Shown here piece after piece: positions 32,661 to 43,164 of a stretch of 64,000 nucleotides of DNA (position 1 is the stretch's first letter; the number at the start of each line of letters is the position of its first letter). The notes under the pieces are model-generated. The model was not told where the DNA came from. It searched no databases and was given only the letters and a program-made list of their open reading frames with translations. The stretch spans positions 9,720,742 through 9,784,741 of the forward strand of contig NC_135565.1 of assembly GCF_964340395.1 (NCBI RefSeq). Reading direction: 5' to 3'. The position numbers were made by a program, and so were the translations under genes. The DNA comes from Glandiceps talaboti (taxonomy: Eukaryota > Hemichordata > Enteropneusta > Spengelidae).

Positions 32661-35660
32661 TCACTCGCTATCATAATCACTATCACCCTCCAAGTTATCA
32701 TCTTGTGACAGTAGATTTAGTTCTTTCAGGGCTACCTGAATTTCACTCCTTAGTTCATCCAAGGATAGAGGTTCAGTTTGCATTCCAGAGTCAACTAATT
32801 CAACAGCAGCACCAGCAGTATTTGTTGTTGTTGTTGTTGTTGTTGTTGTAGCATTATTACTGCCAGTGGCAACTGGCAACTTCTTTCGGTTCTTGGTAGC
32901 CAGCCATTGTTTAGTGGCTCTTTTGATCAGTGAATCACACTGTGGAGTATGTAGTTCTGGCCCATTTATGGTGACATGCAACAGGGCACTAAGTAGGTCG
33001 TTCTTCATTCGGCTTCTTAGCCTATTTTTAACAAGTCTGACTTTACTAACGCCTCGCTCAGGCCATGCATTAGAGACAGGAATTGAGAGAATAGCTTGAG
33101 CTATTCCGACAAGTTCAGGGTAGAAATGTCCGTAGCTGGACTTCATTTTCAATAATCTAGTTAGACACCATACTACTGGATTTGTGTCCTTGTTTGTTGA
33201 TAATACTACTTCCATCTGTTTCTGCCATGACATCAGGTCATACGTAAACTTGCACCATTCAGCAGTTAACTTGTTATTGTCATCATTATCATTTGTCAGA
33301 AACTTATCTGCAAGGATGTCTATAGCTTCCACACCATATTCCTTGAAATCTGGACTGTTGGGTGGAGGTATGCCGCGAGGATCAAATATTGCAAATGAAT
33401 TCAATATTGGTAGTGAGGTATCCAAGCGAGCATCAATGTTGTCAATCAGGGATGTGATGTAACGCCTTGAAATATCTGCCATAGATGTTTCTGCTTCTGT
33501 TGTGAACAGCAAGTCTAAAAGTTCTAGTCTACCACCCTTGGAAAGGTCAATCTTTAAGTGCTCAATAGCACCATTGTTCTCCATCACATCAACAAGTTTA
33601 CTTTTGATGTAATGAACAGTTGGCTGGATATGGCTGTAGTTGATTAGCCCTTGTTGAAAAGTTTTGCTTAACTCACTAAGTATGGGAAGAACATGATGAA
33701 GTATATACAAGATTGTTATAAATTTGACAGTGTGCATTTTTTTGAAGAGCCCAAATGCCACTGGGTCACCGTCTGTTGACTCCAATTTCTGAAGTGTTTG
33801 TAGTATTGGGACAATATCCTGGTAAACTGAACTTATTGCAGCATCAAATGATAACCAACGCGTTCGGCAAGCTCTTTTGAGCCTCTTTGTCACAACTGCT
33901 CTTGTTGCTGAAGTGGTCATCTTGATGTTCTTTAATTCTTGTTGTGTCTTCAAATACACTGCCAATTTTTGGGGGGAGTACTCGAACAGTTTCCACAACT
34001 GTGTCACTATTGTCTCTACATTTGAAATACAGTTCAATATTTTATTTGTGTCAGTGCATGCTAAGGCCAGTCTATGGCATATACAGTGGACAGAAACGAG
34101 TTGTGAGTTGACATCTTTCAGTCTTTTGGCCAGACCATTGCGTTTGCCAACCATTACACTGGCACCATCGGTTACTAAGCCTCTCAGGTCTTGTAATGAT
34201 AGTTCAAGATACCTCAACTTTTCACACAAAACTCCATAAATAGTCTCTGCATTTGCTGAGTCAGACTTTTCTAAGAGATTTTCTATGAAGAGAAAGTCAA
34301 CTTCAACTTGGCCAGTACCATTGTTAAAAAACTGTATAAAACCAATCATCTGTTCCAACACAGCTACGTCTGTCATGTCATCAATTAACAATCCATAGCA
34401 TCCAGCCTTATTTACCATATCTACAATTGACTTCAAAATGGTATCGCCAATCACTGTATATATTTCTCGTAATGATGCAGGGGACCTGTGCTTAAACCCA
34501 TGTAGTTCACTTAATCCAAGTCTCTCTATTAGGGTAAGTAGTGAGTCAGTTTTGCTGTTGGAAATGAGTTCTTTGGCCAACCAGTATGCAGCATAAAAAG
34601 CCTTGACTAAGATGTCTTCATTTACTTTTGCTGTAGAGTCTAGTTCACTTTGAAAACAAGATACCCTGTTCAACAGTTCATCTGACACTGCATTTTTATG
34701 CTTCTTGGAGCCAGTATGATCATCAAACGTGTCATTTTTGAATCTGACAGATGGTTTTTTAGAGAATACCTCTGATTTATTTTGTACATTAAGTGCTACA
34801 TGTTTACGACAGAGTAGGCAGAAAATTCCTTGATTTTCAATGTATACACTCCACCAATACCCAGTTTTACAGCAATAGCTGTGAGATTTTGAACATAACC
34901 ACTCATGTTTAAAACGGTCTTTTTTACCAGAAAGCCTCTCTCTCTCTGTTTTGCTAAGAGATGAACATCCATTTTCATGGCATTTGTGATAGTGGTGGAT
35001 CGCTGCATCATCAATATCAGGGAACAATTCTTTCACAAGCTGTATTGTATCAGCTGCTGACTGGGGAGCTGCAAATTGAAAGGGTGTTTCTGGAGATGAC
35101 TTGGACTGTGACTCCAGACTTGATGACGTGGACTGTGACTCCAGACTTGATGACTTGGACTGTGACTCCAGACATGATGACTTGGACTGTGACTCCAGAC
35201 TTGATGACTTGGACTGTGACTCCAGACTTGATGACTTGGACTGTGACTCCAGACTTGATGACGTGGACTGTGACTCCAGACTTGATGACTTGGACTGTGA
35301 CTCCAGACTTGATGACTTGGACTGTGACTCCAGACTTGATGACTTGGACTGTGACTCCAGACTTGATGACTTGGACTGTGACTCCAGACTTGATGACTTG
35401 GACTGTGACTCCAGACTTGATGACGTGGACTGTGACTCCAGACTTGATGACTTGGACTGTGACTCCAGACTTGATGACTTGGACTGTGACTCCAGACTTG
35501 ATGACTTGGACTGTGACTCCAGACTTGATGACTTGGACTGTGACTCCAGACTAGATGACTTGGTCTTTGACTGTGTGGTAGTCAAGAAATTATCTGCAAT
35601 TGTTGAATGAACATCATCTGCCTCCTCAGACACCACAATATGTGGATGATCATCTGTATC

Positions 35661-35695
<35 letters not shown>

Positions 35696-35696
35696 G

Positions 35697-35781
<85 letters not shown>

Positions 35782-36960
35782 ATTTTCACATTATTTGTTA
35801 TTGAGATGTGAATACTTACTTTATAAAAAAACATTATATACTTTAAACTGCTGGTACTGTTATCCAGTAGTAGATTTAAATTGAAAGTAAATTTCGATAT
35901 GATAAAGTTAAAGAACTTGATACCATGATTTGTTACATTGTTATTAATATAGGTATTAATATAGACCACTTACAAGCCAATGCAAAGATTAGAGATTAAT
36001 TCATCACATATTTGTTGCATTTAATGCAAAGGGGCCATTAAAATGAGCCCCCCCCCAAAAAAAAAAATAAATAAATAAATAAATAAATAAATAAAAATAA
36101 TTTTTATTAAAAAAAATATAAATAAAAAAAATAAAAAATATAAATAAATAAAACATCCAGGATAAATCAAGACAATTCCAGCATAACAATAATGCATGAA
36201 TCATTGATTGTGCAGGAAGAAAGCTTCTCCAAAGCTGCATTGATAAGTGCTAGAAGCATTACTGCAGTAAGAGTGCATAGAGATGAGAATGTGGATAGAA
36301 GGTAAGAAGCATTACATTACAACCTATCCTACAGGAAGACAAGTTAGATGTAACACACAATAAACCGGGTTACCCTTCACCGTTTACAAATATTATCATT
36401 TCACTTACCACAACCCAATGTCAGGAATCGATATCTAAAATTGAAAACCCATAAAACTGTCAAAAGAAAATTCTGGGGAGTGGGGTTGGGATGGTTGTTA
36501 TCAACAAATTTGAATGGTGTTCGAACGTCGAAAGCTACGTCATACACCGTACAGTATAGCAGCCAAACATTCTCGTGTACACGTTTGTTTTCGTACTTTT
36601 ACTGGTTAAATATTTAATTTAGAAAAAAAACGACACATACGTCAGGTTTCCTCTCAAGAAAATTTGTGATACGCGATTTATCGGTAGGTTTTGAAAATTC
36701 TTAAAACTGTCGGTGTAATTCCATGAACTTGGCGAGACCACTAGTTAGTAATTGTTTCGACTTACGCCTTCACTCAGTTCGTGTTCAAAATGGTGGATTT
36801 TCGAGTACATGTATACATTACAACTCATAGCTACGGTAACAATTATGATAAACATGAACACGTTACCTTTATATTGGCCCTTTGATCGCTTAATGAAGCC
36901 TGTATCAAACAAAGACCTCTGGTTGTGAGGCCTTTTCGACGTTGAACGTCTCTCCGCCAT
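32661..36960 (-). CDS. hAT transposase (TTF-type finger, DUF4371-like, hAT C-terminal dimerisation)
   Basis: Exons are 36960-36867 and 35653-32661 on -, joined phase 1 (AAAG|GTAACG to GATACAG), giving 1028 residues. The start MAERRSTSK has context CAAAATGGC, and [11 protein letters not shown] is typical of this protein group. A 17-copy Ser/Lys repeat (KSSSLESQS) follows. Next is a TTF-type finger (WWSVY...FCLLC...H...H), the RNase-H-like core ([54 protein letters not shown]) and the C-terminal dimerisation region ([26 protein letters not shown]). The frame extends upstream of 35653 through the CT repeat, but this is intron. No internal stop is seen, so it may be active. Confidence 0.82.
32823..32849. 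repeat. (GTT)n run coding poly-Thr in the hAT transposase
   Basis: A GTT run read on - as ACA/ACT codons, giving a threonine tract near the C terminus. Confidence 0.85.
35098..35566. repeat. 27 bp coding minisatellite, 17 copies
   Basis: The unit contains GACTTGGACTGTGACTCCAG and encodes the 9-residue KSSSLESQS on -, with a few Thr or Cys variants. Because 27 is a multiple of three, two + frames are also open across the array; they are artefacts. Confidence 0.95.
35654..36866 (-). other. Intron of the hAT transposase
   Basis: Contains a (GA)n run that abuts the 3' splice site and A/T-rich AAAT repeats at 36052-36160. No exon is seen. Confidence 0.6.
35661..35780. repeat. (GA)n microsatellite forming the polypyrimidine tract of the hAT 3' splice site
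   Basis: Read on - it is a CT run of about 120 nt, followed by GATACAG and the exon. The repeat therefore supplies the pyrimidine tract. Confidence 0.85.
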
Positions 36961-37920
36961 TTTGAAATCAGCGCCTAGGTAGGTCTTCATGTAACGTTGG
37001 TGTTCATTGGTTAATAGGAAGTTCGTGACCCCTTGCCGTAGTATTAATGCTAGCCAATAAAAATTCCCGTATTACATACAATACTGCGTCGTTGATTGGT
37101 ATAATCAGTGACGCAAATGACGTCTGTCTTGGACAGCGGTATCAAACTAAGTCAAAGGTCACAATCTGTTGTCACACGATGTATTTCCTACGAAGAGTTC
37201 ATGGCAGTTTACTAGGTTTTGTAGTCTGAGAACCGGAAGTATTCATTTATAATCCGTTTTGAAAATCATTATGACCGTTACAAAACTGTCTTTGACTAAA
37301 TTTCACATCATTTCTGTCATTATCTCGAAAAATGTAGCCGGAGAAATGACAAGAGTAGGCGGGTATTTTCTCCGGCGTCCGGCATATAATGAAACCCCTG
37401 CCTTGTCATCGCTACTGTTATTAGCTCCCCAGTACTTCAAGTTTGCTGTGTGTGGTTCAATAAACTTGGTGAAGAAGTACTTTAAGGCACTGTATGAATA
37501 AAATCCAGTCCAGAATTGTATCTCCTCATCAGACCCAGCAAATCTTCTAAGTAAAAATCTATTGAATTCATAGAGTTCTATTTTTGTGTCATATAATTCT
37601 CCAATTGATATTAAAAGTTTGAGAACAGTTGAAAGCAATTTCCTCAAGACAGCAATGTTATCATTTTCAGAACTAGTAGACTCTAAGTGACTCTGAATAA
37701 TACTAGCTATTGACTGCAATTCATTTTTGCATAGAACATGTGTCTCTTGGTAGTAGGGGACTAACATACTTTCAGGTTCCTTTGATTTCTTTTGGGGAGC
37801 TTCAAAGTCAGCCTCAGAATTACTGGCAGTCATGCTCTCCAAATCACTGTCCGAAAATAAAACCTTCCGCTTTGAAGTTGAAGGTTTGATAGAGTCATCT
37901 TCGACTGCTGGGGACAGAGC

Positions 37921-38411
37921 CTGTAATATGAACATGAAAATGTTACAATAAGTGAATAAGATATACAATGAACATAATTCGATTTAATTTCACAATCGAA
38001 AAATATATATTAAAGTTATTACCTTCTTTAGCATAATTTTATGTAGTAATGACTGTACATGTACATACTAGAAACATATTCATGTAACATCAACAGGGGC
38101 TGGCTAAATCAGTTTTGTCATTGTATTGTTATATATAATTAGAGTACGATATCACAGTAATTAATACAGAAATAATTTTACAAGTGGCTGCTGGTTTTTA
38201 GACAAGTGATAGTGAATGGTAAAATATATGTTATATAACCTTTCATTTGGGAAACAAAAGGTAAACAAATACTCAGTGGTTGCTGATCCTTAACATTTGT
38301 TTCTATAAAAAAAAAAGATAGTGGAAACAGAACATACATAGTAACATACAGAGAGATAATGTGGATACTAGGATAGAGTCCTCCCAATCATGCATTTATT
38401 ACACATGTATA

Positions 38412-38493
<82 letters not shown>

Positions 38494-38684
38494 AGACAGA
38501 CAGACAGAGACATGCAGGGAGAGAGGAGGGGGGGGGGTGTAAAAAAAAACCACTTAATCGGCAAAATGCCTCAGATACCTGTATAAACTTAATGTATTAC
38601 TATTATCGAATGCATGCTTACAATTTTACGACTAGACTGACAAATCACTTTCTGATGAGACATTGAAATGTACTTCATACACAC
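37921..38684 (-). other. Intron 1 of the THAP/DDE transposase
   Basis: Donor AAG|GTGTGT (exon end 38685), acceptor TATTACAG (exon start 37920). Contains a (GA)n run at 38417-38482 and CAGA/G-rich text to 38535. No coding sequence. Confidence 0.65.
38417..38482. repeat. (GA)n microsatellite
   Basis: GA run followed by G8 and CAGA repeats. Confidence 0.95.
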
Positions 38685-39162
38685 CTTCTTGGATGTCTTT
38701 GATGACCTTGGGGTCCTCATTCCACACTTAGCAGTGCAGGAGTCGGGTACGGAACACGTCAGTGTCCTTGGTTGTTTGGGATATGTGTGGTCAAGATGAT
38801 CTGTGGATACCATGGTACTACCGATACATCTTGACTTAAACCAACACGTAACTTTGGCGTTGTAATCCTGTACAACGTCAGGCCACTCGGGCGACCACGG
38901 AAATATTGTGGGTATGTTGACATCGTAGGTCTTCCTCCCTCCAACGAAGTGAAGTCCGCATATCTTGGGGTTCTTCGTGAGGTTTTCATTTCTGACAAGC
39001 TGCTTCCATCGCGTATTTATTCCTTTTTCACATGGAAATGAATGAAAACTAATGTGTATATAGTCCTTACTATTTGTGAAGCAGTGCGGTACACTGCAAT
39101 TTGACATCGTCACCCTACCGGTACATATACATGACCTGCTTTATAAACAAAATGGCGGCCGC

Positions 39163-39229
39163 ATCCCTAAATGTATACCAGAATGCACTGCGCTTAAAAA
39201 TTATGACGTCATCGTGAACGAGAGCTATT
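39163..39229 (-). promoter_or_regulatory. Right terminal/promoter repeat with CRE
   Basis: Inverted relative of 23420-23487: TGACGTCA at 39204-39211, GCATTCTGG and ATTTAGGGA on -, 56 bp before the ATG of the THAP transposase. AAATGGCGGCC at 39150-39160 resembles a YY1 site. Confidence 0.5.
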
Positions 39230-40834
39230 ATTACAGTTTACACCATCGTTTGATTTGAAGGACTTTGCTATAGGCGTGGATGTATTCCCCATTTCCCTCG
39301 TAGAGAGCGTATCAAACCCCCTAGCTACATAGAAAACTCTCCAATGTTGGAATATTTAATGCGTGTGTAGTGCCTCTAACTATGAATGGAATTTTTTTTG
39401 CGTGTGAAAAATAGTTTCTAGTGACTGCTTCGAGGTTTTTATGAAGTTTTTATATGCAAATTCAACTGACGCCCTAGCCTTTACCGCTACCATTGCTCAT
39501 TTCAAGTTGAAATCCCACAACTTTATATGTAAGCGAAGAATGTGTGACTTAATTTCATCATGTAACCTTTTTCTCTCTTAACAAAATTTAGTATAATTCA
39601 AAAGTGTAGTTCACAGCATAAAATCATTTCTAAGTAGTAAATCAAATGAGGCAAAGTTATCAATTTTATTAGGCTATTTTAAGTAACACTGCAAACAGCT
39701 TAAGAGATGCAAACAAAGTTTATCACACACAAGTTTGCTAGGCAAACCCTCGGGATTGTAGCATTTGAACGGCTAATGGCCTGAGACTGTCATAAAATTT
39801 TTGAGAAGACTTTTTTGTGTGTCTTTATGGGGACACAAAGGTCTGGTGGTGGTGGTGGGGGGGGGGGGTTGAAAGGAACACAGTGCCCTCAGTGACTGAT
39901 CTTGTCTGTGGATTGCCTTTGATTGAAGCAGGTCACCACATGAAGGGCGGATGGCCCGGTCTTGAGAGGCATTTCCCAGTGGTCAACACGTTAGTCTCCA
40001 TCTTACCATTGTGCTGCGTGGTTCATCATCAACATCAGCATTGTTTTCCTGTAAACCTCATCCAGAGATCCTGTGTTTTGATCTGCTGCACTTTTAATGT
40101 GTTGGGAAAATTATTAGGGAGCCAGTAGTCATCGTTGAGACTGATTGGGTACTGATTGGGTTTTGGGGCGTCGCCCCCAATTCCGCAACAATATACTAGT
40201 AGTTGATGATACAAATCATAAATTTCTATAATATAGCACTGTTTATTGTGAAGTTATTTTAGTACTTTTTACTTAAGTCATTTTTTTTAGGGGGGGGGGG
40301 GGCTTATACATTGGGCTCTGTCCGTCCACGCGTCCATCTGTGCATCTGAAGCCATTACTCGGAAATGACTGGACTGATTCCTATCAAAGTTGGTACAAGG
40401 ACAACACACTATGGCATACATACGTATGTCAATTTATTTTGTGGTACAATCCAATGTGGCCGCCAGATGGCCATTTTATTACGAACTTTTCATGTTCAAA
40501 GCCATTATGCAGACATACCTGAACATGTGTCTGTTTGGTCAAAACAAAGAACTTTGGTGGGAGCGTTCTTAGGGGTGTTTAGATTAAGAATTGTTCATGG
40601 TGATTTTACTCTTCACTAAGGAAATAAAGATAGACTGTGTTATTATGCAAATCTTATGTGGTCTGTCTGTCTTTATAATTTAAAGGGGCACCATGGGTGT
40701 AGTTTTGCTGCATATTTAAAAGGTACTCACAGTATTCTACTTACTGAACTGAACTCAAACTTGGTGTTAAGATGTAACCCATGAACAATCCAACAACGTA
40801 ATTTATCACGCATTTCAAAAATGAAATCCCTACA

Positions 40835-41215
40835 ATGGAATTGACTTCTAACAGTGCCAGAAGACTTTTTGTGCCTTTCCACAATTTGCCATGGTGGCGC
40901 TCTACTTCCTGTCTGTGTGTACCTTGGGGGTATACATGGTATTAGGTTACTTGGTTAATCATAGAGCATTGTTGCTTTCCTTGATGTCTGAACAATATGA
41001 AAAACATCCCATATTTACATTTCTACAGAAAACCAAGGGACAAACCTCTTAAGACACAGTACTATGAGGTGATACTCCCAACTTGGAAAGTCATGACTAA
41101 AGAAATTGGGGTATGTAAGGGTGTTCTTGATGGCGAGGGCAGAACACAACATATTTTGCAGTCTACTTGACATAATGACCCACTCATTAATATGCAAATA
41201 AAGTTTAAAAAAAAG
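40835..41215 (+). repeat. Dispersed repeat, about 380 bp, copy 1
   Basis: Matches 52240-52620 in inverted orientation: GCCATGGTGGCGCTCTACTTCC, ACCTTGGGGGTATAC, CATAGAGCATTGTTGCTTTCC, GATGTCTGAACAATATGAAA and ACTATGAGGTGATACTCCC have counterparts there. Confidence 0.75.
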
Positions 41216-41875
41216 TTATGTTATTTTGCCACAAATGTTTATGCAATCAATCACACTTTCAATAAATGTTTTGAATTATGCAAATCATACCTTTCAGAAA
41301 TTTAAATTTATTTGCTATACAATCAAAATTGTAGATCAGACATTTATAAAACACTAATTTTTAGTAAGTCAGGACTTGATACAAGTTAAAAAAAATATAC
41401 ATTTGTTATAAATCTACAACTTTAAATCAGAAATTTATCCACATCATAAAATCAGTAAGCAGTAAGTCAGGACAGTAATTCAAGAATATAAATTTGCTGT
41501 ATATCTACAATTGCACAGTTTTACCCTGATTAATTTCATTATTTCTGGACAAGACCTTTACTTTAAAGAAGTTCAGTAGGACTATAGGAAAGTCATGCAA
41601 TCAGTGGTTTTCAAGTTTCGTCCAAAAGAGTTGATTTCTATCGAAGTAGTTGGTCCTTTACAGTGGAAGTTAATGAGGTATGATCAGGTATCAATCGCTA
41701 TATAACGCTACATATAACGTTATATAATCACATGGCCAAAGTCCATGGGATGTTCTATTATCCACTAGGGGTGTTTTCATAATTGAAGTATGTTTCTCAC
41801 TACATGTGTATGTCAGACATTGGATTTCAGTTGTGCATATTGCCCATCACCAGTATGTTTTATATTTATAAAAGG

Positions 41876-42150
41876 GTTGTCGGTGGCTGAGTGGTTAAAC
41901 CACTTGCCTCTTACCACTGTGGTCGGGGTTGAACCCCATTCAGGGTTCGATTAAATTTACCACGCTGTAAGTAAGAAGAGTGTCGTTCAGTTTAACTCTA
42001 CCGAACAACGCAGGTTTCCCCCGGGTCCTCCGGTTTCCTCCTGCATTAACACTGAACCCATGAGCGATGGCCCTCACTGGACTTCTTGGGAGACAAGTGT
42101 TTATATGCTTAAAGAACTATCCAGTATAAATAAAGATTATTACATTTCTC
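41876..42150 (+). mobile_element. tRNA-derived SINE
   Basis: Starts with a tRNA-Leu-like head: A box GTGGCTGAGTGG and a B-box-like GGTCGGGGTTGAACCCC, followed by GGTTCGATTAAA. The body has CCCGGGTCCTCCGGTTTCC, and the tail is AAATAAAGATTATTACATT. A partial relative lies at 47557-47640. RNA polymerase III promoter boxes are visible, but it is not a tRNA gene. Confidence 0.75.
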
Positions 42151-43164
42151 TAAAATGACCTCTATTAAAACTTTCATGTTTCGACTCTAAACAATATTTT
42201 CAAATTCACACGAATTTATTCTGAATAAGACAGGTGGCATTATAAAAAACTATTTTCTCTTCATCAGAACTGCAGCTATTCTCTTCAAAGCTGGAAATAA
42301 TACGGAAAGAAAGAAAGAATGATTTATGAAAGAAAAAATGCACAAGCTGAGTTTATTCATGGGGTGGGGTAGTTAGTGCTGCATAATAAAAGGGTCCCTA
42401 AAGTATTCTACATTTGCTACTTATAGAATACTAGACTCTCTCACAGTCCTTGGAGCTTTACATTACTAAAATTAAAGCTAAACAATTTATTTTGTATGTA
42501 CCGATAGCAGCTATATAACCGTACTCGAATATCCTTGTACTGTGTGCCCTCATTAACCCCATATATAGAGATAACCATTCGTTGACGTGGGACTGCGACG
42601 CTCCGTGTATTCGCGAAGCCTGAGAGAGAGCTCCACGGACTGTGAGAGAATCTAATAGACTTCATGCATTCATGGTAATACCAACAATCCTAAGTGGACA
42701 CACATTGCATCTTGGGTAGTTGTCAACTGGTGCTTCATTTACATATTTGGTAGGGTTTCTTTTGTTCCTATTTTATAGTATGCAAAAGAATGCCTGAGAG
42801 TAGAAATAACAAACACCCTATCAAATATGTAAATGAAATACCAGTTATTTTCTTATGTCTGGAACAAAAAATTGCAACAAAGCTGTTTTTGTATTCCCTT
42901 GTTAGACAACTGTATGCTTATTATATTTGTAAGTTTTAAAGAAAAACCCATACTCCTGTGTTAGTCTTCTGGTAAGTTTATTTATAATATGCCATCATTT
43001 TTCACAATTTATTCATCACAATCATGTGATACATTGATCAAATCTTGTCTCTTCTGTGTTTCCAAGACAACAAACATGTACCAGGAGTTCGTGGCATTAA
43101 TTTACAATTACCCTAGAAACCATTTTTGTAACCACTACTCCCCCCCCCCCCCCTCCTCCATGTG

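Larger units (their letters stand above)
31972..37400. mobile_element. hAT-superfamily DNA transposon, 5,429 bp, autonomous-looking
   Basis: Both ends begin CAGGGGTTTCATT (13 bp perfect inverted repeat), the CAGNG start typical of hAT. CCTTG flanks it on both sides (31967-31971 and 37401-37405), a 5 bp duplication. Most hAT elements give 8 bp, but groups with 5-6 bp have been described. It contains an intact two-exon hAT transposase gene on - and sits inside the DDE_Tnp_4 exon. G/C-rich palindromic text near 32036-32060 lies close to one end. Confidence 0.85.
31200..39107 (-). pseudogene. THAP / HTH / DDE_Tnp_4 transposase, split by a hAT insertion
   Basis: Pieces on - are 39107-38685 (exon 1), 37920-37401 and 31966-31200 (one exon, interrupted). 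Exon 1 encodes a THAP C2CH finger (CSVPHC ... KICGLHF ... IPTIFPW). The next part has a Ser/Lys linker and the family motif FWTGFYSYSALKYFF...LKYWG. After the insertion come HTH_Tnp_4 (EDLAERFGLSDSTVSRIW) and the DDE core: VDCTEF, MADKGW and HVERCIGR. Leaving out 31972-37400 and one CCTTG copy keeps the frame open (429 codons after exon 1, 569 residues in all) with D about 404, D about 479 and E about 526. The transposase would bind and cut the element ends. It is inactive now unless the hAT is excised or spliced out. Confidence 0.75.
23415..39235. mobile_element. Large two-gene DNA transposon (ISL2EU-like), about 15.8 kb with nested insertions
   Basis: Two convergent genes, a SAP-SWIM-YqaJ nuclease on + and a THAP / DDE_Tnp_4 transposase on -, lie between related inverted sequences at about 23420-23487 and 39163-39229 (roughly 75 percent alike over 66 bp, both with TGACGTCATNATTT and TTTAGGGA). 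From family knowledge, ISL2EU transposons pair a DDE transposase with a YqaJ nuclease, and I infer that class here. Without the hAT insertion at 31972-37400 the element would be about 10.4 kb. The outer limits are approximate because I found no target duplication. The alternative is two neighbouring genes with similar promoters. Confidence 0.6.
39240..43164. other. Intergenic spacer before ACCS 3' end
   Basis: No gene recognised. It holds G-rich runs (39847-39868, 40291-40304), a 145 bp-family relative near 40480-40620, one copy of a dispersed repeat and a SINE. TTTATT at 43007-43012 is a candidate polyadenylation signal on - for ACCS. Confidence 0.5.

Noticed and set aside
34961-35610. Long + strand frames (MTWTVTPDL and DLDCDSRLD repeats)
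   Set aside because: They are antisense readings of the 27 bp minisatellite, open only because the unit length is a multiple of three.
35654-35969. N-terminal extension of the hAT protein through the CT repeat (Ser-Leu tract)
   Set aside because: A GT-AG intron from 36866 to 35654 joins a proper ATG exon in phase, so this stretch is intron.
39817-40128. 103-codon + frame with a Trp/Gly tract
   Set aside because: Begins in a GGT/G run and has no recognised domain; probably repeat-derived.
41876-41960. tRNA-Leu gene
   Set aside because: A and B boxes are present, but the acceptor stem does not close and the sequence continues into a SINE body.
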